DNA from: Iris pallida
Taxonomy: Eukaryota; Streptophyta; Magnoliopsida; Asparagales; Iridaceae
Reading direction: 5' to 3'
DNA: 64,000 bases
NCBI GenBank assembly: GCA_029216955.1
Contig: JANAVB010015600.1
Coordinates: forward strand, 25,432,510 to 25,496,509
Below are positions 46,231-56,397 of the stretch, piece after piece. The notes beneath the pieces are model-generated. The model had not been told where the DNA came from, made no database searches, and saw only the letters and a program-made list of their open reading frames with translations. Made by a program: the position numbers and the translations under genes. Within the stretch, counting starts at the first letter, position 1. Each line of letters starts with the position of its first letter.

Positions 46231-47275
46231 CATTTTTAGAGGTGGCCCATGCAGGTCGAGTTTATGTAGTGGGATTCGAACTAGAGTACCACTACAGCCT
46301 GCAGTAGGATTAGGATATTTTGGAGGTACTCAATCACATTAGGAAAAACTCTTAATCAGATTCCTTTTGTCTAAAAATTATTGCTTATTGACTTCCCTTT
46401 GAATATAAACTGTCCTCCTTTGAATTTTTGCTTCATTCTCAGAAATTGCTTCTTGTTTTGATCTGTTTTCATGATGGTTATGAAGACACGATCTCATCAC
46501 TTCGGTTCGGGGAATACTATCGAGAGGCTGGCCACCTCTCGTCCTGTTCATCAGGGCCTCGAGACCGCAGCTCCTGTTGTGCCGACTCAGGTTGGCGTTT
46601 CTGCTACATTGGAGGTACACCTCTGACCGTATAGGGATTTTTCCTGTCATTTCTGATTTCTCTCAGCAGCAGCGGTTCATGCAGCATCAGCAGCAGACCG
46701 GGGGAAACCAGCAAGGCGAGCTATCGTCAGGACTGTCGAGGATGCACAGACCATTGGAGATCTTGCTGCAAGTTCCGTTCTTCTTGATTCTATTCCCGAA
46801 ATTGTCTTTTATAACTACCTTGAAATCTGATTCCATCTGTTCCTTGTTGATTGATTAATTTTGTCATGTTGCTCTTTCGTTATGTTTGTTTTTCTTCTGA
46901 GAAAATCATATGGGCTAGGTCACCTCAATTATGGAATCTAGAATCTTCGATGGTCGTGTTAGTTGGCATAGTGAGGGCATGTAGTCAGATTTTGGATGTA
47001 TTTCTCGGGTACGGGAATTTAAGATTTTTGCCGTCGTATGGGGCAATGCAAAAATTTTAAATACCATGAACCTAAGGGTACGTACCTTAGTCAAGGATTC
47101 TGTGATTATCGCAGCCTTGCTCACTAGCATGATGAAGATTCTGAGTATCATGATTTTGGACAGACGCATATGATTATCTGACGGTATGTTGAGACTTTGA
47201 TTGTGGGGTGTATGACCTAGAAGGACTACTACTATTTTAATTTCGAGGACAAAATTTTTATAAGGTGGGTAGGAT
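46231..47275 (+). other. Internal region 2 of the tandem long-LTR element
   Basis: Same length and order as internal region 1 (40228-41272) with scattered differences, including one stop-relevant change in the gag-like part. It has the same broken gag remnant, Gln-rich stretch, pol-end remnant and polypurine tract. Non-coding. Confidence 0.72.
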
Positions 47276-48427
47276 TGTAACACCAGTTTTTCCAAAAGAG
47301 GGTAATTTTGAAATTTTATAATTTTAGTCTTTTAATAATGATATTTAAATTGTGATGTAATTTTTAGTGATTTTTAATCATTTTAAACTATTTTTAAATC
47401 ATGACTTATGATTTTGGTGTTTCTCTAGTGTAGCCCTAGAGACTACTTGACCAGGAAACTAACCATGACCTAGGAAGCCTAACCATGTGAGTAGAGTTTC
47501 CATTTAGTACATTTTAGCCTAGAGGGTACTTTGGTTATTTTGGGATTTATTTAATTTAATAGGATTTGTTAGAACTTATTGAATGTATGTGAATAATTGC
47601 TTGGTATGTGATGTGATTAGCCTAACCACCTACCCTAATAGATTGGACTAACCTAGATTAGCCTTGGTTAAGTTGATGGTTATGTTAGCATTGACTAAGG
47701 TTGGTTAGCCATGACCTATGACTTGATTAGTCATGACTAGGATTAGTTATAGTCTTGAGTTAGTATAGCTAAAAACTAGAATCAATATGGACCATAGATC
47801 CTTTGTGGGAGATTGAGAGCCATAGATTGGGCACTAAACCCTAGGATGGCCAGCCATGTAGTAGTTTTTCCCCCTATATAAGCCTTCATGTTGAACTCTT
47901 GCCTCCTTTTTATCATTCTTGCAAGTCTTGAAGAAAGAGAGGTATAGACTCCTTCCCCAATCTATAGTTCATCCATTTTTGATCCTTTTTAGCCCTAATC
48001 TTTTGCAATACACCTAACCAATCCCTACTTGCTGTTCTTGTGGAGCAAACCCAGCCTAGGAGCAATTTGGGAGCCTACATTGCTAGAGAATCTCTCAGCT
48101 TTGGGATATTCTGGAGGCTGAAAACTCACTCAGGTTTAACTCTAAAACCCTAATGAAACTCTAGATTTTATTGTATATTCATGTAACCCTAGGTGTCCAC
48201 CTCGTCCTGACTAAGTTTGGTGCCTTATTGTGTCGGATACGTGTCCGTATCGGACACGTATCAGTCGTGACTGCAAGTGTTGATGGAATGCTGGGATGAA
48301 TTCATTTTTTTTGTTATTTTCGAATTCTATTAGAATAGAAATCTTGGTTATGATATTGCTTAATGATTTCTTAGTCTCTGAGGTGATTTTCGTGTCCTTT
48401 TGTGTCGCATTTTGGTGTTGGACACGG
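47276..48427 (+). repeat. Long LTR copy 3, truncated
   Basis: Matches the first 1.15 kb of copies 1 and 2: TGTAACACC start, TATATAAG at 47875-47882, and the perfect inverted repeat at 48236-48262. Identity stops after GGACACGG at 48427, where a rearranged junction begins. About 3.8 kb of the LTR is missing. Confidence 0.88.
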
Positions 48428-48546
48428 TTTCTCCGCGCACAGACCACGAGACGCTCCCAAAGTTTGGTGATTTTCGTGTCCTTTTGTGTCTCATTTTCGT
48501 GTCCTTTTGTGTCGCATTTCCGTACAATGGATCATTCATTGGGTGT
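48428..48546. other. Rearranged junction with templated filler DNA
   Basis: 48428-48458 is an inverted copy of an LTR segment that lies downstream in the other copies (around 22075-22107). It then switches to the direct strand within the near-palindrome GCTCCCAAAGTTTGGGAGC. Two direct copies of GATTTTCGTGTCCTTTTGTGTC-like LTR sequence follow (to about 48519), then about 27 bases of unknown origin. Element A RT resumes at about 48547. This looks like break repair with template switching. Confidence 0.75.
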
Positions 48547-49525
48547 TGCCACTAGAGAAACCCAAGAATGACTTGGTGGGATTCATCTTGAGTTGATGTT
48601 GACGCATGAGATTGAAGATTGTTCTCAAGTCTTGAATGTGATCTTCTTTTAGACGACTTTTGACGGTAATATCGTCAACATAGCATTCGACAGTCTTGCG
48701 AAGATGATCTCGAAAGATGGTACTCATAGCCCGTTGGTAAGTTGCACCAGCGTTCTTGAGACCGAATGGCATCACTGTGTAGCAATAGACTCCACGAGGA
48801 GTGCAGAAAGAAGTATGTTTTTCATCTTCGGGATTCATCCGAATCTGATTGTATCCGGAGAATCCATCCATGAAAGATATTCGCTCAAACCCACAGGTAT
48901 TGTCAATCATGACATCTTTGATAGGGAGAGGAAATTCTTCTTTTGGACATGCTTTATTAAGATCCCGAAAGTCGATACAGACTCAAACTTTGGCGATCTT
49001 CTTTAGAACTGGAACAACGTTAGCCACCCAATCAGGATGTTGTTCTTTCCGAATAAAGCCACAAGCGATGAGCTTCTTGACTTCATCGTCGATCGCGTCC
49101 ATTATTTCTGGCTTGAAGCGCCGTTGCTGCTGTTTGACTGGTTTAGCATTAGGTAAGATGTTCAGTTTGTGAGTAGCAACTTTGGGATCTAGACCTGGCA
49201 TGTCTTCGTAACTCCAGGCAAAGACATCAATGTATTCTTTAATAAGAAGAATCAACTCTTGGTTGTCTGTCTCTGGAAGGTTCTTGCTGATGAATATTGG
49301 ACGAGGTGACCCGCTCTCTCCTACATCAACTTGAATGAATTGATCTTCAGTAGGCGGTTCTCGTTGTTCAAATCGGAGTACCCACTGATTGTCCATCTGT
49401 TGAGCCCAAGGATCTGTTTCAGAGCTTTCTTCAATATCCTTGTCATAGCCTTCTCGAAGTTCGGCGGATACCATGTTAGAAGATACGACCAGCCGATGGA
49501 CTTCACCAATGCTGGTGTCAGAATC
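48547..49525 (-). pseudogene. Element A reverse transcriptase, 5' half
   Basis: Reads WAQQMDNQWVLRFEQREPP, then IDVFAWSYEDMPG, the KQQQRRF block, IDNTCGF and the catalytic YVDDI (about 48664-48681), up to SFLGFSSG where the frame is cut by the rearranged junction. TGA at 48983-48985 sits where B has an Arg/Ile context (KIR-CIDFR), a likely CGA to TGA change. The RT thumb, RNase H, second RNase H and most of integrase are missing. Confidence 0.9.
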
Positions 49526-51208
49526 CTATGATCTGGAATCAGAAGAATTATAGCGTTCTTCACTATCGGAGTCGAAGACTGCTGGGGATAGTACCAGCGG
49601 TGAAGTATATCCGAGACCTCTTTTGGTCCTACTGTAGTACATCTCTGACTTTCCTTTTGGAACAGCCGTACGGATAGGAGTTCGTCTACCTTTACCGTAA
49701 TTGAGGCCATTTTTGAAGTCATAACCCATTTTTCGAATGATGTCTTTTGATTGCTGACTGTAACGACGAAGTTGTAGATGTCCTGTATCGTTACTTTTGC
49801 TATCATCCGTATAGCTGAATTGTTGTTCCGGTCCTTTTCTAAAAAGTATTGGACTTTCACCTTTCTTTCGAGCAGGGACAATACGGAAAGAATCATCTGG
49901 AGCTTCATATGAGACTTCTGTTTGAAGAGATTGTACAACTCCTATTGTAAATGATTTGAAGCTATCTAACAAATCCAAATAGCATTTAGTATAATAAATG
50001 ACATCAGTATACTCGAAAGTATATGCTTTTTCATTAATTTGTACATTTATATTTACAGTAGGACCTTTAGCCTTAGTAGGCTTGGTCAGATTGATTACAA
50101 GAGGGGAAGAAGAAGAACGTGGAGGTGGCTTCTTACGACGGAGGTCGATAACAAGTGGCTCAGAGGAGGTGAGCTCTCTTTTTTCCTTGTTGTGAGTCAA
50201 ATCAACAACAAGTGGCTCAGAAGAAATGAGCTGCTTATTTTCCTTGTTACGACGTAAGTCGATAACAAGTGGCTCAGAAGAGGTGAGCTCCCTTTGATCT
50301 TGATTATCCTCAACTGGTTTCTTCGGGGCTGGCAAGTGAATAGCCAGTGGTTTGGAAGACTGAGGATGAGACACACGCCCCTTGACAGGTATGATGAGAG
50401 TGTCTTTGGACACTGCTTCTGATTCTTCTTCAGTGTCTAAAGCTAGCACAACCTTCATAAATTTGTCCTTGTACATACGAGCGTCGTTACAATATGCTTC
50501 AACACCTTTGAAGGGATAGAGATCCGCAACCTCTTTTTGTACCTCTCCTTTGTCATCAACAAATTTGAAATATTGATGAAGAGTTGATGGAACAATGTTG
50601 TGCTCTTGTAAGAATGGCCTCCCCGATAGAGCATTGTAAGAACAACCATGGTTGTCGATGATATAGAAGGTCACCTTTGTGCGAAGATTGCCTATTTGGA
50701 GTTTTAAGCAAATTTTGCCCAAAGGTTCACTCCTTCCCTGATTGAATCCAAGGATGGTGGTGATTGTACTGGAGAGACTATGCACAGGGATTTTCATAGC
50801 ATCGAGCATTGTCCTTGGCATGATGCTGAGAGCAGATCCTGGATCTATCAAGATACGATCGACTTTCATCGAATCGACATATCCTGTATAGTACAAAGGA
50901 CGATCATGTCTATTATCTTCCAGCAACATGTCATCTTGTGTGAAAGTTATGTTTGGAATCAATTCCAGAACACTATGACAATGGAGGCAAGAGACAGGCT
51001 CTGCTTCCGGCTTCTTGAGAAGGGCTAGACAAGTTTCTGCTTGTGTGAGAGCTTCACTCAGAGTTTCTCGCGTCTCTTTAGAAAGACGCAAGAGCTTAAA
51101 GATAGACAACCGAGCCGGTGTATTGGCTAATTGAGCCAAGATATCACAATTGTAAGGCTTCTCAAGTCCTGTGGGGGATGATTTCTTCAAGGGCTTATCG
51201 AAGCGGAC
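49526..51208 (-). pseudogene. Element A protease region
   Basis: From FDKPLKKSSPTGLEKPYNCDILAQLANTPARLS (conserved with B) through the protease LYYTGYVDSMKVDRILIDPGSALSIMP (DPGS near 50832-50850) to a Ser-rich tail. Three adjacent near-identical blocks with (E)LTSSEPLVIDLRR lie at about 50130-50300; B has (L)TIRLP repeats at the matching place. TAG 49526-49528 and TAA 51209-51211 bound it in the same frame as its neighbours. Protease cuts the polyprotein. Confidence 0.85.
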
Positions 51209-51211
51209 TTA

Positions 51212-53089
51212 TTGTTTGCCTTTGTCAGCAACTACCGGCTTGGGAGGAATAGGGACTACAACTGGTAAGGATGTAGAAGGGATCTCTTCAGTAGAATTAG
51301 GTTGTCCTGGAGCAGGTTCAGAAGAAGAAGCAGGATTCTCTTGAGTTTCAGGGTAATCCTTCAGATAGGCTTTCCCTGATCTGGTGCCTAACAGAATTTC
51401 CTCATCAATTATGGGATCAAAAGACACCATTTTGCAAATCTTTGTCTTGCCCTTGGAACGAGCTTTCTTCTTGGAGGAAGAGGGAACTTCAAATTCTGAA
51501 GCAAGATCGGGATGAATCTACATAACCTCGCCATTGTCAAGAGACAAGGGAACGAGACCTTCATTTGGTGGAGGAGGAAGATTCTCAATCTCTAGAGTAA
51601 CTTTGGGAATGGGAATGACACCGTGCTGTACCATCTGTGGAGGAAAGTCGCCGAATTGGGCTGAAACCATGTTTACGATAACAGTCTTTTCGTCTTGCTG
51701 CAGAGTGACGACACCAGCATTGACCAACTCTTGAATTTTGCCCTTGAGCACATAGCATGCTCTAGTAGAGTGTCCAATGAATCGGTGGTAGACACAATAT
51801 TTGGGATGATCGGTCTTACCGACTTCATCAGGTTTCTTTGGGTCTGGGAGTTGGATCTTATTGCTTTTGAGTAAGCAATCAAAGATGTTTGCAGTGTCAT
51901 TCTCGTCGAAGGAATACTCTATTTTAGGACGAGGTTCCCTTGGTTGAGGTGCAGAAGGAGTAGAAGTGGATGTAGGCGGAGCTACATTGACAGCCAAGGA
52001 CTCTTTACTCTTCAAGTTGAAGTTCAAAGTCTCCTTGTTCTTGCAGTTGTTCTGACGATTACTGCCACTTGATGTTTGATGTTCATTCCGATCGGGGTTA
52101 GACATTTGTACCCCCAGTTGTTTGAATTTGTCAGCGCTAACTTCAGCAGCTTTGGCGTTGACAATAAAAGATGGCCAATCTTGGAACTGAGTTGAGCCTG
52201 TCCACATAGTGATGATAGGCAAAAGATTTGCCTTGCAGGTGTCTATGGTAACAGCAGTTGGAGTCCCTGGAGGCATCTTGAAGGCTTCTCGGTGGAACCG
52301 TTCGATGAAGCTCTCAGCAGTTTCATTGTGTCTTTGTTTGATTTTATTGAGGGCTGACATGGTCATGTCATTGATTCCCTCATAAAATCGTTCCAGGAAG
52401 ATTTATTTGAGACTGAAAAGGAAGTGATACAGCCATCGGACAAACTTTTGTACCAGTCGTATGCTACGCCGGCTAAATCGCGGACGAACACTCTGGTAAG
52501 AAGAGCGTCATTTGGCTGGAGTTGAACAGTCATTACCTCGAAGTGATTGATGAACTGGCTTGGTGAAGTACTGCCATCAAACAGAGAGATTATTAGGATT
52601 TTGTACTTGGGAGGAAACGGGACTTCCTTCCATTCAACTGGGTAAGGCTGCTTGATACCAATCTTTGCAAGTTGTCTTTTTCTTTGAAGGCTTCGAACTG
52701 AGTTCGTAAGAGTTTGACAGCTTCATTGGCATCTTCCGATGATGAAAAAGGAGCAGGTTAGGTCAGAGTGGTAGGAGGAGGAACAGCGTTATAAGCACTA
52801 CCCCCAGCCCCTGACTGACTGGGTGTGGTTTGAACTTGTACTTATATAAGAGGCATTTGAGGAGACACTACCCCCAGCCCAGCATTGACAGGTACCGATG
52901 ATGCTATGATTTTAGGACTTACAGTAGGTACAGTCGGTGGTGTGGCATGTTGTGCCACAATGATAGAATGCATACTAGCGACCATTTCAGCCATGGTCTT
53001 CAGCTTGTCTTCAAGTGCAGCTATTCGCTGTTCTTGATTTGCAGAAGTTGAAGCATCTAGATCTTCATTGACAACATAAGCTGTCACTT
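51212..53089 (-). pseudogene. Element A gag
   Basis: N-terminal coiled-coil-prone stretch (EQRIAALEDKLKTMAEMVASMH, about 53030-52970), then the gag domain (VAYDWYKSLSDG, IFLERFYEGIND, KQRHNETAESFIERFHREAFKMP, about 52470-52250) and YCVYHRFIGHSTRACYVLK (about 51790-51740). Breaks: TAA 52842, TAA 52758, TAA 52403, TAG 51518 (B has Trp here) and frameshifts near 52680 and 52420. Gag packages element RNA into particles. Confidence 0.83.
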
Positions 53090-54806
53090 CTCTTGGTACA
53101 GTGGAAGACACTGTCTGCTCAGAGCTTTCGCTATATGCATCGTAGTCGGAGAAAGAGTCGTCTCCCGAATGGGAAGTAAGGAGATGTCCCGAAGGATCTT
53201 GAGGAAGATTCCTTTGACCGATTGTATCTCGGCTTCGGGATCGGGTATGTAGAAATACTCCTTCAGAAGATTCTTGGAGTAGATCTAAATACCGTTGGCT
53301 TGGCTTACGGGGCTTGCCGTGCTTGGAGCACTTTCTACCCCCAGTGTCTCGGGAAGTCATGTTGACAGAAGCGTACAACACTTCGTCTTCATCCTCTGAC
53401 ATAGGTTCAGATTTAGCAAAAGTCAAACGATCGAAGACAGATCGCTTTGTTGTTTGACAACAACATTGGATGATGACTTTGTGATTGCAATGATGATCAG
53501 ATGGTTGAACTGGAAGTGTGGAGACACTGTCCCGCTTCTGCCTGAGATGTTCTCTGAGGTCTGAAACCATGCCAGGACGGGAAAAAGTTCGAGGAATATG
53601 TTCTTTGACAATATTCGGAATATGATTCCGATTCATCAAATGTTTAGTCCCTTGAGTGTATAAGGAAGTGCTCACTTCATTGGCATAAGTGTCGGGATCT
53701 TTGACCCTGGAAGTTTGTCTTTCATGTTTGATCTTCGGCATTGGCTGTTTGCGTTTCATCGAAGTTGGCCTGTTGAGATAGGTCCTTAAGTCTGCAAATT
53801 CACCCCCAGGGGTTTCTGTTTGAGACACCAGCAGTTTTTCTTGTTTGGAACGGGATATCTTGAGAGTGGGAAGATCTTGGAACTCTGCTACCGGAGTAGG
53901 CAGAATACCTCTTTGATCAGTACAACTTCTCTTATCATGAAGGAAAGAAGAATCCTTGTTTGAAAGAGTTCTTGTATTGACTGGTGCCGAAGCACATTCA
54001 GATTGATCCTCTACAGTAAAAACTGAAGAAGATTGAGAAAAGACCAAAGGGTCTTTTTCTTTGTTTTGTGAAGAAGGGTTAGCTAAAGAGCGTTTCCCTC
54101 TGTTGTCTTCCAGGTCATGAGACAAGAAAGTTTGAGAAAAGACCAACAGGCCTTTTCCTTTGTTTTGAGGAGGAAGAGGAATAGCCAAAGGACTACCCCC
54201 GGTGGATTGTGCTGGAGCAGCAGATTGCTTGGGAGGAGGAGCAAAACTTTTCCTCTTGCTATGAGAAGAAGAGAATTTAGCCAAAAGGCTGTCACTCTTG
54301 GATTGCGCAGGCATGACTTGCGCATGAGTTGATGGCGCACAGGCCACTTGCGCATGAGTAACTCTGGCAAAGGGTGCACTGGTTCTGGCCACAGAGACTG
54401 TGATTTGCGCATCAGGAGTTCTTATCATAGAGTGCCTAGGGTGTACTCTAGTTGCTGGAGTGTTGGTTTGCGCAGGAGAATTGGCAGCCAACTGTGCCAA
54501 AGGCAGAGGAGTCTTGCACTTTGACAGGGCAGCATATGAAGTCTTTTGTGCACTGGCCACAGCAGACTGCGCAGGAGGAGTTGAGGCAGATTGTGCAGCA
54601 GTTTTGGAGACCCACACTGGGTGCACTTTGCTCGTAGCAGAAGTGGTTACAGTACGGGGGGTGGTCTTGGAGTTGAGCATCACCTCGTAGGCTGTCTGGT
54701 TGATTTTCACAACCAGCGTCTTCTGCGTCTTCCCGATAGACGCTACGTCACATTGAGTTGCTACTTCCTCATCGGAGGAGAAAGTCGTCCCCAGCAGAGT
54801 CGCCAT
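53090..54806 (-). pseudogene. Element A N-terminal polyprotein extension
   Basis: Open from MATLLGTTFSSDEE at 54806 and fused in frame to gag. KTLVVKINQTAYEVML matches B and C. The next 200 residues are Ala/Gln/Pro/Thr-rich, where AQ dipeptides are encoded by the element motif (GCGCA with flanking bases, about seven copies at 54300-54580). Three similar blocks with (K)G---VFSQ(T/S) lie at 54020-54180. VIIQCCCQTT (about 53460) matches a block in B. The frame has no stop here; it also stays open upstream into the LTR, but the ATG at the PBS is the start shared by A, B and C. Function unknown. Confidence 0.72.
54787..54805 (-). other. Primer-binding site of element A
   Basis: TGGCGACTCTGCTGGGGAC on the minus strand, three bases from the LTR end at 54809. 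Identical in A, B and C, and overlapped by the polyprotein start codon. Confidence 0.78.
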
Positions 54807-54808
54807 TT

Positions 54809-55698
54809 TGTTTGCAAAAACAAAAGTGTAGAACTTTATTGATACAAACTTTGTAATAAGATTACAAGAATTCTGGAAAAGGTACAACTTTAGGAATCCA
54901 AACTAGATGACGATTGCTTTATCCCTTGGACGATGTGAACTTTGAAGATGAAGCCTCTGAAGTTGAAGACAACTCTGGAATTGAAGGCAAAAGCCTCGGA
55001 AGTTGAAGGCAAAAAGCCTCGGAAGAAAGCAGCAGCACTTGGGCAAGAACTCCTGATCTCTCTGATATTTCTGAACTTTATGTCTGATCCCCTTGAATGG
55101 AGACTTGAAACTCTATTTATAGAGTTCTAGAAATAACTAACTTTTAGTTATTCTGGACTGCGCATGTTGTATTGTGCATGGATTGGATTGCGCAACCTTG
55201 GACTGCGCAGACAGTTGTTGGATCGTGGGCCAACTGTCTTGGACACATGGCATCATTTGATTGAAATACGCATGATCGTGCATAGACAGTTGCCACGTAA
55301 TGAGCAATTGATGGCATGAGTGCCACGTGTACTTTGTTAGTTGTATTGATGGAGTGCGCAACATGAGTTGCGCTGACTTTAGATTGCGCAAGAATAGATT
55401 GCGCAACAGATTGGTTGGCCGATTGCGCTGCCAGCTGTCCAGCCGTTCTCGAGCGCTGTGCGACGCAATAAACGAACAGTCTCCTCGTTCTTCGTGCTGT
55501 CAGCTGTCAGATGATTTGATTGTGTCAGGTAATGATGACTTTTGCCACGTCAGCTTGCGCGCTTGAGAGTGTGCGCAGTCTAGTGTGCGTAATCTGTATG
55601 CTGCGCAACCTGATGTCTGTGCAGTTCATTTAAAATATGCATTTCTCGATCTTGATGACTTTGTTGATGTGTGCAACTTGATTTTTTTAGGACCTACA
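54809..55698 (-). repeat. Element A 5' LTR
   Basis: 890 bp, TGTTTGCAAAAAC...CTACA, followed by the TSD AGAGC (55699-55703). Minus-strand TATAAATA is at 55114-55121. The TGCGCA array in U3 (about 55160-55620) keeps several copies that are decayed to TGCACA in the 3' LTR, and the reverse. Confidence 0.92.
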
Positions 55699-55703
55699 AG
55701 AGC

Positions 55704-56290
55704 CCTACAAGGCGGGAGTATTGTCGTCATTCACCTTCCAGCATATTGCACCAGGTGAACTTGTTGCCGGTGAATTGGAGCGAGGTCAGGTTGGCGCTGA
55801 ATATGAAGTTGTTGAAGACTTGCATAGCCATGTGGGTTGGAGGTCTGCCGCCGAATTCCTCCTCTCTGTATGTAATGACGTTTAAATCCCCGATACAGAG
55901 ACAGGGGAGGTCGATGTGGTCATTGTGAAAATCGAGGACGTCGTTCCAAAGTTGTTTGCGCTCTGGCACGTCATAATTTCCGTGAATCGCAGATATGATG
56001 GCACGCTTGGGAAGAAAAGGGTGTTCTATCCAGCATAAGAGAGCTTGCCTGGAGTCTTGGATGACGCCGATCTTGAAGTCCTTCGAGCAGAGGATCCAAA
56101 TGTCATGGTTGCCAGCCACGGCAGACGTGAATCCGAGCTGTAATTGAATGGATTTGATATGCATGGGGGAGGTCTTTGGTTCAATGACAATCAAAATATC
56201 GATGTTATGGAGTTTCCTGAAACTGGTTAAACGTCACTTGGTGGGAGTGTTAGCCAGGCCACGAATATTCCAAGATAGGATGTTAAGCAT
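55704..56290 (-). pseudogene. LINE 1 ORF2, 5' part: AP-type endonuclease
   Basis: ATG at 56290, opening with LNILSWNIRGLANTPTK, the usual start of plant L1 endonucleases. A TGA at 56234-56236 interrupts it; the frame continues through LIVIEPKTS (metal-binding Glu), AIHGNYD and LPCLCIGDLNVI (Asp-Asn block) to FTWCNM, then stops at the insertion of element A. The domain nicks target DNA. The ORF1 stop overlaps this start codon once the insertion at 56398 is ignored, so the two ORFs are joined head to tail. Confidence 0.88.
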
Positions 56291-56397
56291 TGATGTTGTT
56301 GGTAGAAGGTTTTTTGATCCATTTGGTTGCGGATCTAGTACAGATGCTCGACGACTCTGGCGCTTCTTTGTTTCCTGTGTTTTTGCTACTGGTGGGG

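Larger units (their letters stand above)
20790..48427 (+). mobile_element. Non-autonomous long-LTR Ty3/gypsy derivative in tandem (LTR-int-LTR-int-LTR)
   Basis: Three LTR copies start TGTAACACC at 20790, 41273 and 47276. Two internal regions of equal length (1,045 bp: 40228-41272 and 46231-47275) separate them. The first LTR is split by element B; the third is cut after about 1.15 kb. The sequence before each new LTR, GAGGACGAAATTTT then AAGGTGGGTAGGAT, is the usual pol end and polypurine tract of Tekay/Del-type chromoviruses, so this is probably their deletion derivative. No working ORF remains. Orientation is plus, opposite to A. The left target flank is 20785-20789; the right flank was lost. 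Confidence 0.78.
13249..55698 (-). mobile_element. Element A: Tat-lineage Ty3/gypsy retrotransposon with antisense genes
   Basis: Two 890-bp LTRs (13249-14138 and 54809-55698), both ending CTACA, are flanked by AGAGC at 13244-13248 and 55699-55703. This target-site duplication fixes the boundaries inside LINE 1. The interior has PBS, N-terminal extension, gag, protease and the first half of RT on the minus strand. About 2.1 kb (rest of RT, RNase H, most of integrase) is missing at the point where the tandem long-LTR array (20790-48427) sits. The integrase end, antisense genes and polypurine tract follow. Own sequence is about 14.7 kb. Confidence 0.88.
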
